A stretch of 64,000 nt of DNA from Chondrus crispus (lineage: Eukaryota; Rhodophyta; Florideophyceae; Gigartinales; Gigartinaceae): contig NW_005178956.1 of NCBI RefSeq assembly GCF_000350225.1, positions 142,463-206,462 on the forward strand, read 5' to 3'. Every line of letters starts with the position of its first letter. Within the stretch, counting starts at the first letter, position 1. This document shows positions 45,117 through 56,892 of this stretch, one piece after another. The notes beneath the pieces are model-generated. The model searched no databases. It was not told the origin of the DNA and saw nothing but the letters and a program-made list of their open reading frames with translations. Made by a program: the position numbers and the translations under genes.

Positions 45117-46036
45117 ATGTCCCATTCCCGTGTCGACATCGCCAGACACAAAATCAAACCACTGAACTCGACCAACTACTCTATTTGGTCGAGGAAAATG
45201 CAGTTGCTACTGCGGGAAAGGGTTTGTGGGGCGTCGTGTGTGGCAAGGAGACGGAACCGTCTCCCGAGACACAGAAAGCGGAACATAAGACATTCGTGCA
45301 GCGAAGAGATGTGGCATTGACTGACATTCTACTGTCCATTGAGGATAGTTGCAGTCATGCTGTCATTAATCTCGAAGATCCCACAGCGGTTTGGGATGAA
45401 CTGCAAGAAATGTACAAAGGGGTTTCGGATGCGTGCATTGACACGTACTTGGTGAAGTTGCAGAACTTGAAAATGGGACCGAATGAGGACTTGATGTGTT
45501 ATGTCAATCGACTGATGGAATTGGAAAATGATTTGGCATCAGTTGGACATTCTCTAGATGATAAAGAGAAGAAACGTTCCCTGCTGCGCGGCCTTCGAGA
45601 GGATTTTTCCACCACTGCCAAGGTGATCAGGGCAATGGACATGAACTTTACGAAGGCTGTGTCTGAGTTAGTTGTTGAAGAGGGGTCACGTGACGTTGAA
45701 CTGTCAACTGAAAACAGTTCTGGGACTGCACTAGCAACAGTGCAATATGGAAAGCACTGTTGTACACATTGTGGACGTCAGGGCCATACTGCAGATCGTT
45801 GTTTTCACAACCCTGGATCCAAGTGGTACAAAAAAGAAATCAAGTATGACTTTAGAAAAGGAAACAAGCCCAGAAACAAGATGAACTATGTCAAACCTAG
45901 GAAGAGGAACATGAGGAGTTCTGAAAGCATTGATGAACTTTCGAATGTTGCCATGATGTCAAAGTCGGTGCTGCGTGGAGAAGTTGAACTACCACCACAG
46001 ATGAAGGAGAAGTGGGTGGTGGACTCAGCAAGCACA
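45117..46036 (+). pseudogene. Element D gag and start of protease
   Basis: Starts with the copia gag text (IKPLNSTNYSIWSRKMQLLL), continues through KVIRAMDMNFTKAVSELV to a zinc knuckle (CTHCGRQGHTADRCF) and the protease active site WVVDSAST. Part of a fossil element. Confidence 0.85.
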
Positions 46037-46042
46037 TGACAC

Positions 46043-47393
46043 ATGTGCAACAACCCTGAAATTTTTGAAACCCTGCAGGAACAATTGCGTCACCCCGTTG
46101 AGGTTGGCGAAGGGCAACTCGTTGATGTTGCCGGAATTGGTACAGTTCGTGGAATTTATGTCGTTGATGGACGCAAGCAATGTGTCACCATGAAATCTGT
46201 CTTGTATGTACCAACAATGATTTGCAACCTCATCTCTGTAAGCAAAGCAAGACGTGCTGGCTTTTGTGTTACCTTCGACGGTGATGAAGGTGACACTGGG
46301 TACTGTGAAATAACTCATAGAGACAGTGGGAAAGTGTACATGAAAGGCGTTGAAAGACCTGAAGGACTGTATGAAGCACAGCTCGTTCCCGATGTGGCAT
46401 CAAAAGCATTTGTTTCGATTGAGAAACAACAGCAACTTCGGCACGAGAGAATTGCATATGCTAGCTCTGGTGTGATGGCAAAGACGTTGCCAATTGTAAT
46501 TGGAATAGACATTCCTAACTTCAAGACCTCCTCAAATTCAAAGTGTGAAAGCTGTGAACTTAGAGAATCGTGCCGTCAAACCCGACCGTTAGCGAATAAT
46601 GAGTCACGCAAGTCCACAAGTCCCCTTGACCTCGTCCACACTGACCTTGTAGGACCAATCAAGCACCCGTCTCTTGGTGGAAAGAGATATTTTATACCGC
46701 TCTATGATGATAGTAGCGCGGTGTCCTCTGTTCGTTTTCTGAGGACAAAAGATGAGGCTGGAGCAGCTATCAAGGAAATGATAGCTGAACTAAAAACCGC
46801 GAGGAAATGACACGTCAAGAAGCTCAACATAACGCTGTATGAGAATGAACTCGTGAAACGCCTACGCTCCGACATTGCTAAGGAGTTTCTTTCCCGAAGC
46901 TTCACCAATTGGCTTTCCCGGAGAGGCATAACTCATGAGCTGAGTTCAGCATACTCGCCTGGGTCAAATGGCAAGTCAGAACGACTGAACCGTACTCTGT
47001 TGGATATGTCACGCACCATGTTAATTGGTGCACAACACTTGCCGAACCACAACCACATGTGGGCCGAAGCAGTCAATTTCCAATGCCTCAGCAGTTCCCA
47101 GCAAAACACCATACGAAGTCATGGTGAATAAGAGGCCTGATCTCTCTCATCTGAATGTTTTCGGATCGAAGGCCTATGTACATGTACCCAAGATCAAGGG
47201 CAAGGGAAAATTCAGTCAACGAGCGCGCATGAGTTTCTTGGTTGGGTTTGAAAGAGGCAACAGCTTTCGTGTGTATCTTCCGGAGGAAGGAAGAGTTGTC
47301 GTCTCTCGTGATGTTAGTATTGATGAAAATGCTAAGCTACTGAAATCTGAGGGAGGCGATAGTGAAGAAGGACACAGTGTTAAATTTGATGAT
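46043..47393 (+). pseudogene. Element D protease remainder and integrase
   Basis: Contains VLYVPTMICNLISVSKARR (protease end), a pre-integrase zinc region (CESCELRESCRQT), the integrase core (LDLVHTDLVGPIKHPSLGG; then YSPGSNGKSERLNRTLLD near 46950) and the downstream GFERGNSFRVYLPEE segment. Part of a fossil element. Confidence 0.85.
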
Positions 47394-48051
47394 TGTAGTA
47401 TAAACACCCCCAACGGAGAGGGGTGTATACTCAGTTCTTGCGGAGACCCTCGAGAGGGAGAAGACAAGGGAAGACGGACACCCACTACGGAACCGGAGCA
47501 CGGGCCCGGGTAGCGTGGTAGAGCGGGATCGGGGAGGACGCGCACACGCGCGAGCGGATCGACGCCTCGACGCCCCGGTGCGGTACTGGGTAACGATCCA
47601 GTACCGACGGGCGGAGGTGGACCCGGCTCGTGGGCGTGCGTCGCGCGTCCTCTACCCGCGCTCGGTGTCGTCTAACGCGCGCGAAGGCGAAGGCGCGCGG
47701 TTAGAATAAGCGAGGAGTCGGCCCTAGGCGGTCGGTCGTCGACAAGTCCGTGCTTGTCGCCCTTTCCCCGCCGCCGGTCCGCTCCATATTTAATGTACAT
47801 AATAACCTATCATAATAGTGCAGCACCGATGTACTGTAGCGGTCGGTCGACACTGTAATACTGTCAGCCATCGGGGCTGACAGTACACGTGTGCGCGCGC
47901 TCTTCGGTCCCGTGCATACACGTGTACACGTGCGCCCCCTGTACTTGGGGGTACACGTGGTGGTACTGTAGAGCATCGAGCCCCACAGTAACCGATCCGA
48001 TTCTGAGTTGATCTAATCTAAAATAAAGCCCCAGGGGGGGGTTAAACCACA
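47394..48051 (-). mobile_element. Solo LTR of the element E family inside element D
   Basis: 658 bp, minus orientation, same family as the LTR at 7356-8017. Flanked by a perfect 5-bp target duplication, atgat at 47389-47393 and 48052-48056. The internal part was presumably lost by LTR-LTR recombination. Carries the same terminal stem-loop (ggggtgtatac paired with gtataaacacccc). Confidence 0.9.
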
Positions 48052-48056
48052 ATGAT

Positions 48057-49010
48057 CCCTTCGAAGAAGTCAGTGAAGACGTACTGAACGCGCTGTCTCG
48101 CTCGACTGGAAACGATCAAGACATTTCTACTACTACTGAAGGAAATGTAGAAGACGAAGATGTCTCCCAACACACACATGAGTCCAGCGACGACGAAGAT
48201 TTCCAGGACGCCATAGATTCCATCACGTGCCATCCTAATATTCGTCGATCTTCACGACAGACCAACCAACCTGAGCGCCTTGGATATGACACTGCCATGT
48301 TCATGCATCAAGCTCACCTGCAAAACGAAGACGCAACTACCTCTTTGACGTATCGAGAAGCTGTATCAGGACCAGACAGTCGACACTGGCAGAATGCAAT
48401 GGATGAAGAGATACAACAGATCAATGAGAAGAAGACATGGAAATTGGTGACGCTTCCGGAAGGGGCACGCACAGTCCGGAACAAGTGGGTCTACCTCTCT
48501 AAGAAGGACAGCGAAGGTAGACTGACACGAAGACGGGCAAGGCTAGTCGCCAAAGGATTTACGCAACTGAAGGGTGTGGATTACGATGAAGTGTTCGCTC
48601 CCGTCGTCAAATACACTACTGTACGGATGATGTTGGCACTCGCCGCTCAACAACAGTTAGAAATGTTACTTTTGGATGTGAAGGCAGCATTTTTGAATGG
48701 AGAAATGGATGAGACAATCTTCATGGAACAACCAGAGGGTTACAGTATCCAAGGGATGGAGAATTTTGTCTACCAACTCTTGAAAGCCCTTTACGTGTTG
48801 AAGCAAGCTTCCCGTGCATGGCGTAAGGTCATCAACACGTTCCTTCGAGCAATTGGCTGCACACAATCGAAAGTAGATCCAAGCTTGTATGTCCTCATCA
48901 ATGACGGAGAAACTGTATACATCCTAGTAAGTGTGGATGACATTTTGATGATTGAAATGAACATGGAAGCGCTCAAAAGGGTAGCAGAGATGATAGCGAA
49001 AAAATTTTGA
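48057..49010 (+). pseudogene. Element D reverse transcriptase
   Basis: Acidic linker, then copia-type reverse transcriptase: KTWKLVTLPEGARTVRNKWV, RARLVAKGFTQLKGVDYDEV, LLLDVKAAFLNGEMDETIFM and VSVDDILMIE at the catalytic site. Part of a fossil element. Confidence 0.9.
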
Positions 49011-49080
49011 AGTCCGCATCGAGAAAAAGGTTACCAAGTTTCTCGGAATTGTCATCGAGCAGGATCCCGTAAGTCGAACA

Positions 49081-49910
49081 GTGAAGTTGCACAGTTGCAC
49101 CATGATTGACCAAATGGCCGAGAAATTTGGAGTGGTGAACTGTAAACCAGCGAAGACTCCGCTTCCTGCGGGACTTGTTCTGTCGACCACTATGGGTCCT
49201 GTCGATGAGGGAGAGAAACAGAAAATGTCCCGCACACCATACCGTCAATTGGTTGGATGTATTCTACATTTGGCAAATACAACTCGACCAGACATTGCAT
49301 TCGCTGCTGGTTATCTTTCAAGGTTTATGTCCAACCCCGGTACTGCGCATTGGAAGGCTGCTAAACATGTAATGAGATATTTGACAGGCACAAGTGATCT
49401 TGGAATTGTCTCTGGAAAAGAAGAGGAAGATTCTAACGCTGAAAACAATTTGCATGGCTATTCTGATTCCTACTTTGCGGGCGACATTGATAACCGCAAA
49501 TCAACCAGCGGACATTGCTTCATTTATGCTGGTGGCGCAGTGTCATGGCAGAGTAAGAAGCAGAATGTGATTGCCCAGTCAACGGTTGAGGCAGAATACA
49601 TCGCGCTATCCTTCGCCGTTCGTGAAGCATTGTGGTTGAGGAAACTAGGATTGGAAACTAATTGTTTCCCTACACCTATCAAGATCTGGGGGACAATCAG
49701 GGATCTCTTTGCTTGGCTCACGACGAAGTTGAGAATGAGAGAAGCAAACACATAGACGTGAAATACCATTTCATTCGTGATCACATTGCGCGTGGAACAA
49801 TCGAGACGAAATATATTCCCTTCAGTGATATGCTTGCAGATGTGATGACGAAACCAGTGGGTGGAACAAAGCACAAATTTTTCGTGAAGACTTTGGGTAT
49901 GCAGTAAGTG
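49081..49910 (+). pseudogene. Element D RNase H region
   Basis: MSRTPYRQLVGCILHLANTT, YLSRFMSNPGTAHWKAAKHV, GYSDSYFAGDIDNRKSTSGH, AEYIALSFAVREALWLRKL and the terminal IPFSDMLADVMTKPVGGTKH are the standard copia RNase H motifs. Part of a fossil element. Confidence 0.9.
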
Positions 49911-49925
49911 CACAGCGAAGTTTGA

Positions 49926-49937
49926 GATGAGGGGGAG
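49926..49937 (+). other. Polypurine tract of element D
   Basis: gatgagggggag ends right at the TGTTACG start of the 3' LTR. Confidence 0.75.
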
Positions 49938-50144
49938 TGTTACGCGAGCGAACATCTCCAACGGACAGCACTGGCAGGCATGAAGTTTGCCGTTTGTCTT
50001 TTGGGTCCAGAGACAGTGTGAGCACTGACAGTGTTAGCATAGATTTGAATTTCTTGGGATCAATCCTAAATGCGTCAGTATATGTAGTGCAGACCATATG
50101 AAGAGTAAAGGGTATCTGATCTACAACAACTTTCCAGCTCTTTA
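49938..50144 (+). repeat. 3' LTR of element D
   Basis: 207 bp, about 98% identical by eye to the 5' copy; ends ccagctcttta, after which host sequence (an ATPase gene) begins at once. Confidence 0.85.
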
Positions 50145-50145
50145 A

Positions 50146-50727
50146 TGCTTCAGAGGCTGGTATTCTCAAGTTTTCGGAGAAGATCACGTCTGTCAGTGCA
50201 ATCCGTGCTCGCAACACTCGGGTTTCGACCATTCCATTCAACTCTGCGAACAAATTCAAGACCACAATCAACAAAGTTGCGGATGCGGGAGATCGCCTCC
50301 GTTTGTGCATGAAGTGGCTCCTGAACGTGTCATGGAGAGGTGCACAAGCGTCCTCACGAAGGAGGGTGTGATGCATTTCGATGCTGATGCCAAGGCTGTT
50401 ATCAACGAGCAGCTCGCTTTCATGATGGAAAGAGGAGAGCGCCGCTTGGGATTCACCAAGATGGATCTTGACCCGGCCGAGTCCCCGGTCAGGTTCGAGT
50501 TTGATGTGGAGGAGATCAACTTCCCCATGGAAGGTCTGGTATTTGTCGGCTTGATGGCTCTTCTGGACCCCCCTCTTGAGGCTGTACCGAACGCTGTCGC
50601 CACTTGCCAGGGCGCCGGTGTTAAAGTTGTCATGGTTACTGGTGATCATCCAGCCACTGCCAAGTCAATTGATAAGGTGGTCAATATCATCAAGGGAGTG
50701 CGGCTTCGTGATAATACATATTGGTAA
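50146..50727 (+). pseudogene. Na+/K+-type (P2C) P-type ATPase fragment
   Basis: Central nucleotide-binding part of a cation-pumping ATPase. Text in order: NASEAGILKFSEKI, TIPFNSANKFKTTINK, then the APERVMERCTSVL motif, LVFVGLMALLDPP and GVKVVMVTGDHPATAKSID (hinge and P-domain). About 190 residues of a protein normally near 1000. The frame changes by one base between the text ending RLRLCMK and APERV (near 50310). The 5' side begins at the copia LTR; the 3' side ends RLRDNTYW-stop, although a GTAATT donor at the stop could mark an exon end. The phosphorylation site and all membrane helices are absent. A dead host gene piece. Confidence 0.75.
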
Positions 50728-50992
50728 TTTGTTCCGGCTTAATATGTGCATTTTGTAGATCTAGGAAAGGTTGAAGAGAAATGAAAGTTATGTCTGCCTC
50801 GAAGGAACCTTCGCTACTTACTCAAATCAACGAATTACATGTCGGGCCTCAAACAACTAACGTTGCAGTATGGCGGGGTGTGCGCTGGAGAAATATCTAT
50901 GGTAATGCGCATTTGTGGCGTATATATTGCAGTAGAGAGACTGGAGGCAGTCAGATGCTCTTTTGCCAGTTACTGCTGTAGGCTCAGCTGAT
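50728..50992. other. Spacer
   Basis: No feature recognised; a possible intron remnant follows the ATPase piece (ttttgtag at about 50751). Confidence 0.35.
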
Positions 50993-51558
50993 ATGAATTT
51001 CTTTGGTCAAACCCAGGGTGCGTCGCAACCGGCCTTTGGTACTGCTGCACCCACGATTGGCGTGCCGGCCCAAAGCTCCTTTCCTGGTACCGTCCAAAAC
51101 GCTGCTCCGGTGCTCAGGCACAGACCAAGGCAGCGTCATTCGGCGCGCCTGGGTCCTATCCTTTTCTCTTTGGTGCGCCGGCGCAGGGGGCCTCATTGTT
51201 CGGTGCGCAATCACAGAATCCTCCGTCCCTCTACGGTGCCGCCCCTCAACAACAGCAGCCCCAACAGCCACAATCCCAGACCTCCGAAATCAACTTGCGC
51301 ACTCGTGTATGGCAGCTTCCACAGAACTTCCAGACCGATCTGTTTGCAGTTGAGAGACACTTGCGAGAGCAACGGATAAAAGGGACTCAATTACTATCGA
51401 AAGGCAACAGTTTTGACTCAGATATCGCACAAACGAAAACGCGCTCCACAAATATTACTCGTCATCTCGCTACGCTTCGCGCTGGTTTAGAGGCGTTGAG
51501 GGCTAATTCGGAAACTCTAAAGTTTACCAGGGCATTGCACCCTCACTACCGTATCTGA
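50993..51558 (+). pseudogene. Nup58/p45-like FG nucleoporin, N-terminal part
   Basis: Start MNFFGQTQGASQPAFGTAAP at 50993, then FG-rich text in a second frame (AASFGAPGSYPFLFGAPAQ, ASLFGAQSQNPPSLYGAA), a Gln/Pro linker and a start of the structured domain (VWQLPQNFQTDLFAVERHL). A single-base shift near 51105 separates the two FG parts. The coiled-coil C-terminal region of Nup58, which pairs with Nup54 and Nup62 in the central pore channel, is missing: protein-like text stops near 51560, next to the minus-strand gene that ends at 51602. So it is truncated and shifted, unless introns are involved. Confidence 0.6.
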
Positions 51559-51601
51559 CTGCGTCAAGAAGACCACCGAGTAGCGGAGGCCACCTAGCAT
51601 A

Positions 51602-54600
51602 TCACGCAACTCCAAGAGCCAGCCTAATTTGCCTCGCCGCTGCTGCGCTGATCTCTTTCGATTTCTTCAACTCCGAAAACCTGGACAAAACAGTTGCGAC
51701 ACTGATAAACTCTGTCCACGGTTTCCTGTTGTCATGTGACCTAGAGGGTGCATACTTACCTGTCCAGGCACATTTACCATTGTACACTTCCCACCAATGG
51801 ATGGTGAGATCCGTAGTTACGCCTTCATCGTCCTTGTGAATTGATATGACACGCCCAGCCCAGAACGGGACGGTTTCTATAGAGCAAGAAGAACCGCGTA
51901 CCGCTACGAAGTCATTACATTCGTATTTGAGGTCTTGCAGGGGTTGTTCTTCCATCTCGATTTCAACTTCATCATGTTCAATTTCGTCTTGCAAGCCATC
52001 AACCGCATCAGTAACTGTTCTATACTTTCCCTTCATCTCAAATACTTCGCGCAGATTCCAGTGGAATCTCTCCAGTCTTGATTCATACACGCGGTCGCGT
52101 AGAAGCCGTAGCTGGGCTAACTTTCTCCTGTCATTCACTCGTGTCTCCTCAGACACAAGACGGGTGTTGATTTTATCAAGATCGTTAGGACATGTGGCTT
52201 CGGTCGGTCGTGTTTTGGCAAGGTCAAGTGCAAATTTTAGGAAGCCTCCGGGGCACTGCCCGACCTTGAGAGAGCCCCAACCGTCGTTACGCCCAACCCG
52301 CGCGGAACATGCAGTGTTAAAATAATTTCCACGATACTCTGGGATCCCTCCACGCGGTGAAACTTGAAATATCGAGAATGGGAAAACCGTTGAGGCTTTT
52401 CCAAACACCTTTCTTGGTCACACAGCCCAGAGAAGTTTATAATCTGGCGAAGATCAGCAACGTGAGGGGGAGGGTTATATGCCTTCCCGAGTTCAGTGAT
52501 CAGGTCTTCCAGAATTATAGCCTCATGATGCCTGAGCCGGCGAGCAGTGCAGCTGAACGCTTAGTCTATGTCAGAATGGGTATGACCAATTGGTAGAAAC
52601 GACACAAAGACGTCTTGAAACACCCCGCATGCAACAGGGATTCCATGTATCCGAAGAAGTATCTGTTCTTATTTTCGCGAGTGCAATTGTCCACCTGAAG
52701 GAAAAGGGTGTCCGGGAGTGGGCCCTTCTCAGCCTTTACCATCAGCGTCCGATGAAGAGCTTCTAGTACGTGATTCGCGCCTGTCTCATATTCATCTGTC
52801 ATAGTGAACAGAGACAGATGTTTCACGGGACCATGTTCAAGCACTCCAATTAGCTTGAATTTGATACTGTGCCCCTTTGTGTCCTTAGTATTGGACAGGA
52901 AATACGGCAAACCGAAGGCGGACTGGTCGGCACCGTCCAGAATGATAGAGAAATACTTAGCAGAATACAGTCCCGCTTTATCACACTTCTTCTGGTACTC
53001 GCGCCGCTCCGCTGCAACCATATCGTTGTGAGTGGTTTTTCGCTCACGAAGTAGCCGAGTTGCTGACTCATCGGTACCGGCTTTGGAGAGCAGGTCTCGG
53101 ATGAGATCGCATTCGGAACACACTGTGAACCTATGCACCCTCCGCACCTTGATGTTGGGCACGTGCTTTTGCCATGTCTCGTAAAAATAGCTTCGCGTGG
53201 GTGGGGCGCGCGAATGGAGGCGACTGAACTCAAAGAGGAAGATGTCGAAGACCTGGGCTTTTTGGAAATAGGGCAAGTGCTGTTCGTTTCGGTCGGGCAT
53301 ATGGTCGGCTGTGCTTTCTGAAAGGCGTTCAAGGAAGCATATGACCGCGTCCCGTTGATTAGCTTCTGAGTTTCTCACAGTAGAAGTCAAGGAAGACCTC
53401 CTCTTGCTAAACGATGTGCCTTTAACAGAGCCCTGGAAATCCCTAAAAAATTGCAGGGACTTCTCTAGAAACTTATAACACCCCGCCTTTCCATCGAAGA
53501 AAAAAATCCCTGAGTTATCTTCCAACAAGCCCTCTAGATAAGCTCGTCTCCCCGCCCTATTCAGCAAAGATACATGTTGCACTTGAGCCTTGACGTATCG
53601 ATCGTCAACTTTGTAAAAACAGCGGCGATGGATACAACATTTTAACTTATCCACCTCCATGTTTTGGAACGCATCAGCGTGGGCACGGCGTCGTTTAAGT
53701 AACACACTCTCCACACCCTTGCCGCGACGGCGACTCTTGTACGTGTATACTATCTTTTTCAAAGGTGATGTCTCGCTGCTCGCAACACTGCGACTGGCCG
53801 GACTTCGTTGCGATGGGGGTCCATTTTTCGTTCGAGTGTTAGAGGGCGGAGGGGGACGGTACTCAGCGTCACTACTAGATCTAGACAACCCATCTTCATG
53901 TTCCAGTGTTCGATATTCTCCGGCATTTGGCGTAGCTAGAGCATCTTCTTCTTGCAGTTCGGGTGGTGAAGATTCTGCTGCATTTGAGGTAGCTGGAGCT
54001 ACTTCGGGTTCCGCAGCTATCCCTCGGGCTGCAATTACCAATGAGCGGATGCTCCACACTTTACGCTGCACTGTACCGGAAGCCAGCGAAACACTTGATG
54101 ACCGCCTTTGGGGCGATCGTCGTATCGCTGTGGTCGATCTGGGTTGATTTCGCATGGTAGAATCCGGGGGGCATGGTGAGGTGTGTCGGATGGGAACATT
54201 AAAGAGTTGCGTTGTGTCTGGCGGCGTTGAGAGTGGTGTGTGTGAAGTTGCTGGCGTCGCAGAAAGGGCGCTACGCTTCCCGTCTCGCAATCCTGAGCTT
54301 TGCGAGTTCTGAGCAGTGGGTGAGGGATCTGTTGGCGGACAACCTCGTTTACTACTGCTCCTTGGCGTTTGTTGGGGATTCACAGGGCGGGACTCAGGGG
54401 TATGTAGAGTGGTTGGCGTCGCGAGCTGCACGCGACGCTTCCTGCTTCGTAGTGGGGTGCTTTTCGAGTCCCGAGCAGTACTACGCGGTGATGTGCGTGG
54501 GGGAGCCACAGTACGGGACTCAGGAGTATGTAACGGTTCAACATGCCTCGAGCTACTCGCTTGTGCAATTGAGCGCTTTGCGCGAGTCGTACTCCTAGTC

Positions 54601-54641
54601 GTAGTCATTGGAATGGTTCTGAGATGGGTTGTTGCCCCCAA
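51602..54641 (-). pseudogene. DUF7869-like (GHTHxDID family) transposase-like protein
   Basis: A 691-codon ORF (54641-52566) and a downstream part (to 51602). The N-terminal 250 residues are Ser/Thr/Pro/Arg-rich with HTPESR repeats, probably disordered and nuclear. Then follow FSIILDGADQSAFGLPYF, LFLQVDNCTRENKNRYFFGY and, in a neighbouring frame, VSFLPIGHTHSDID-stop-AFS. Ordered Asp residues in ILDGAD, QVDN and HSDID suggest an RNase H-like DDE fold (inference). The last ORF (52408-51602) holds the C-terminal region, LTIHWWEVYNGKCAWTGKY. At least one frame change and an in-frame TAA in the signature motif mean it is dead. This family is widespread in algae and fungi, and its biochemical role is not established. 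Confidence 0.6.
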
Positions 54642-54714
54642 CAGTTCAGATGGGTTGTTGTGGATTGAGATGGGTTGAGGAACTTTATCGCGGAGACCAG
54701 GATGGTACCCTCTT

Positions 54715-54730
54715 TACCTTTTATATACTG
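54715..54730 (-). promoter_or_regulatory. TATA box of the GHTHxDID-family gene
   Basis: Minus strand reads ccagtatataaaaggt, about 80 bases upstream of the ATG at 54641. Confidence 0.5.
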
Positions 54731-55154
54731 GAGCGTGTATCAACTACAAGCACTGCAGCACGAGAATTCAGGTGATGGTGGGTGCAGCTCCACACAAGCA
54801 GCAGCGATACTGTTCTGTGGAACAGATAATGCCTGCTGGATGACCAGTTTAGCTATCCGTGAATACTGATATTCACTGAGCAGGTACGACGAGCTATGAA
54901 TGGCTGGCTGCTGTCTCCGCGCTACCATGAAGAAGCCTGTAATGGAAGCTTTACAGATCTGAGAGAGCGCTGTTTGAAACATATCTGAATCAAATATTTG
55001 GGAGATTGCACCCAAATCATATGTTGCACTAAATTTGATGCGCAATGTTCACCATGTCCAAATATAGATTTTTCATTCCACATTTCGTGAGAACAGTTAT
55101 GCATTACTGATATTTTGTTTTAGGTTCTCAAAATCATGAAACGTTTTCTGCTGT
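54731..55154. other. Intergenic
   Basis: Nothing recognisable; no end repeat for the neighbouring transposase-like gene was found here. Confidence 0.4.
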
Positions 55155-56252
55155 TGTAGTGCAATACCCGTCTCGGGTAGGGGGGTGAAAGGAAGTGAGA
55201 AAAGGAAAAAATTGGATACTGTGGTCCGGGCTGGAGGACACACGTGTGCAACGATGCGCACGATTATTTTAATTATTTAATTCTATTTACAAATTAGATC
55301 TAGAATCTAGAGCCGGGAGCTACTGTACTCGCCCCGGCGGGGCTATATAGCATAGTCCAGTTACCAACCCAAGTGAGTAAAGGTAACCCGAGTTGCCAGA
55401 GTTGAATATCGCCTTGGTCGAAGTCCGTCTTTCCCAAGACGCTCCCTTTTACCACAGATTACGTTATCCTTTGCGCTCCGGGGTTCCCTTTCCTTTTCCT
55501 TTATTTCACCTATCCTTTTCTATTTCTATCTCTATTTCTATTCCCGTATCTTGTGTTGGTTCCACAGTGCCTGATTGCGATCCGCATTGTGACGACTGGA
55601 GTCATCGGGCTCTTGTGTTGGTTCTTTTGTTTGTTGTTGGTTCCATCGGATACAGGTTGCGACCGGACCGGTGTAGGTGTCTTAGCCAGCGGGCGACACG
55701 TGGGTGTAGCGCTGCTACTTGTTTACGTCTACCGACGGAGGCTGTTGCGACGACGTCTCCCTCGAAGGTCCTGTTGTGTATACAGGACAGTGTTGGTTCC
55801 ATCGGATACAGGTTGCGACCGTTCCGGTGTCGGTACTTTGCCATCGGGCAGTACGGAGGTGTAGCGCAGCTACATGTTTGCTAATTACCGTCGGGCTGCG
55901 TTGCGACGCCCCCGTCGAAGACCTTATCAAGGGTATAAGGTGTACCAGGCGCTCAACGAGCATTGGCTTTACGACCCATCGGGCCCGGCTTCTTAATCAC
56001 CGCCCCGAACTCGCCGAGCAGCTGCCTGTACAAGACTCTACCACCATTCGTCCCGGGCCGGGCATCTTCCTTTTGCCCCCCCTATCAGGGACTTCAGCTA
56101 CTGTGGGCCGCAAACCCACTTAATGGGAAAGGGAGAATCGGACACTCCGTAGGGCTGTGCCGTCGGCAACTCTTGTTGGTTGTTGTTTGTTGGTTGTGTT
56201 GTTGCTGGACCTTTGGACCCTGGTTCCCGCCTGACAGGCACATTGCACTACA
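55155..56252 (+). mobile_element. Solo LTR of the B/C family
   Basis: 1098 bp, termini TGTAGTGCAAT and ATTGCACTACA, flanked by a perfect 5-bp target duplication gctgt (55150-55154 and 56253-56257). Carries its own internal tandem duplication of about 156 bp (ggttccatcggatacaggtt near 55638 and 55794), different from the one in element B's LTR. Confidence 0.92.
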
Positions 56253-56257
56253 GCTGT

Positions 56258-56892
56258 CCCACACGGCACAAATTCATGATCGCCATTGACGGACAGCACA
56301 CAATCATGATCGGACAGTTCTTTCCGTTGCAGCCTCAACGGCAAAGTAAATCCGGGGGATTCAGGCTATGAATGAGTAGATAAAGTGCGGGTATGGGGAC
56401 ACATACGCTACGTGCAGACATGTCCAGAAGGTTCCTGCTGCGTACTGCACATACTGATGGCGTGGAGACGGAGTTTAATTATCGAACAGGCGGAGATCAT
56501 GGACATCACTCTGATTTGCCTTGCTCTAACGTGTCGTATCAGTATGCAATTCTCGTTTAGTTCGCTATAACACCAGGGCAGAAATGAAGTATTCGGTCCG
56601 GCACGGTCGGATACTGCAGTTTCCACAAGCAGGTGCAGGATTTCGTACTTCTTTCGGAATTGTTCATGGCACATTCGGAGCTACTGTATGTCTCGACTTC
56701 CCTATCTCATTGAACTGACCATGTGCTCACAGGCACCAAAACACCGGTAGCAACAAGCCATCCTGTTAATTGTTACTGGTTCGAGTTAGAGTAATTTCCG
56801 TCGACAAACTGTTCGCCACCCTCCTTCCCAATTTAAAATTTCTGTCGTACTGTAGACCCCCGTCCTGTACGAAAGTGAACCCACTATCAGGT
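56258..56892. other. Intergenic, upstream of the ParB/methyltransferase locus
   Basis: No gene or clear TATA box. Presumably holds the promoter of the next locus. Confidence 0.4.

Larger units (their letters stand above)
44791..50144 (+). mobile_element. Element D: Ty1/copia retrotransposon
   Basis: Short LTRs (206 and 207 bp, about 98% identical by eye) enclose a primer site, gag with a zinc knuckle, protease, integrase, reverse transcriptase, RNase H and a polypurine tract, in copia order (integrase before reverse transcriptase). A foreign solo LTR (47394-48051) lies between integrase and reverse transcriptase. Fossil with roughly half a dozen breaks besides that insertion. The sequences flanking the two LTRs share no target duplication. 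Confidence 0.9.
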
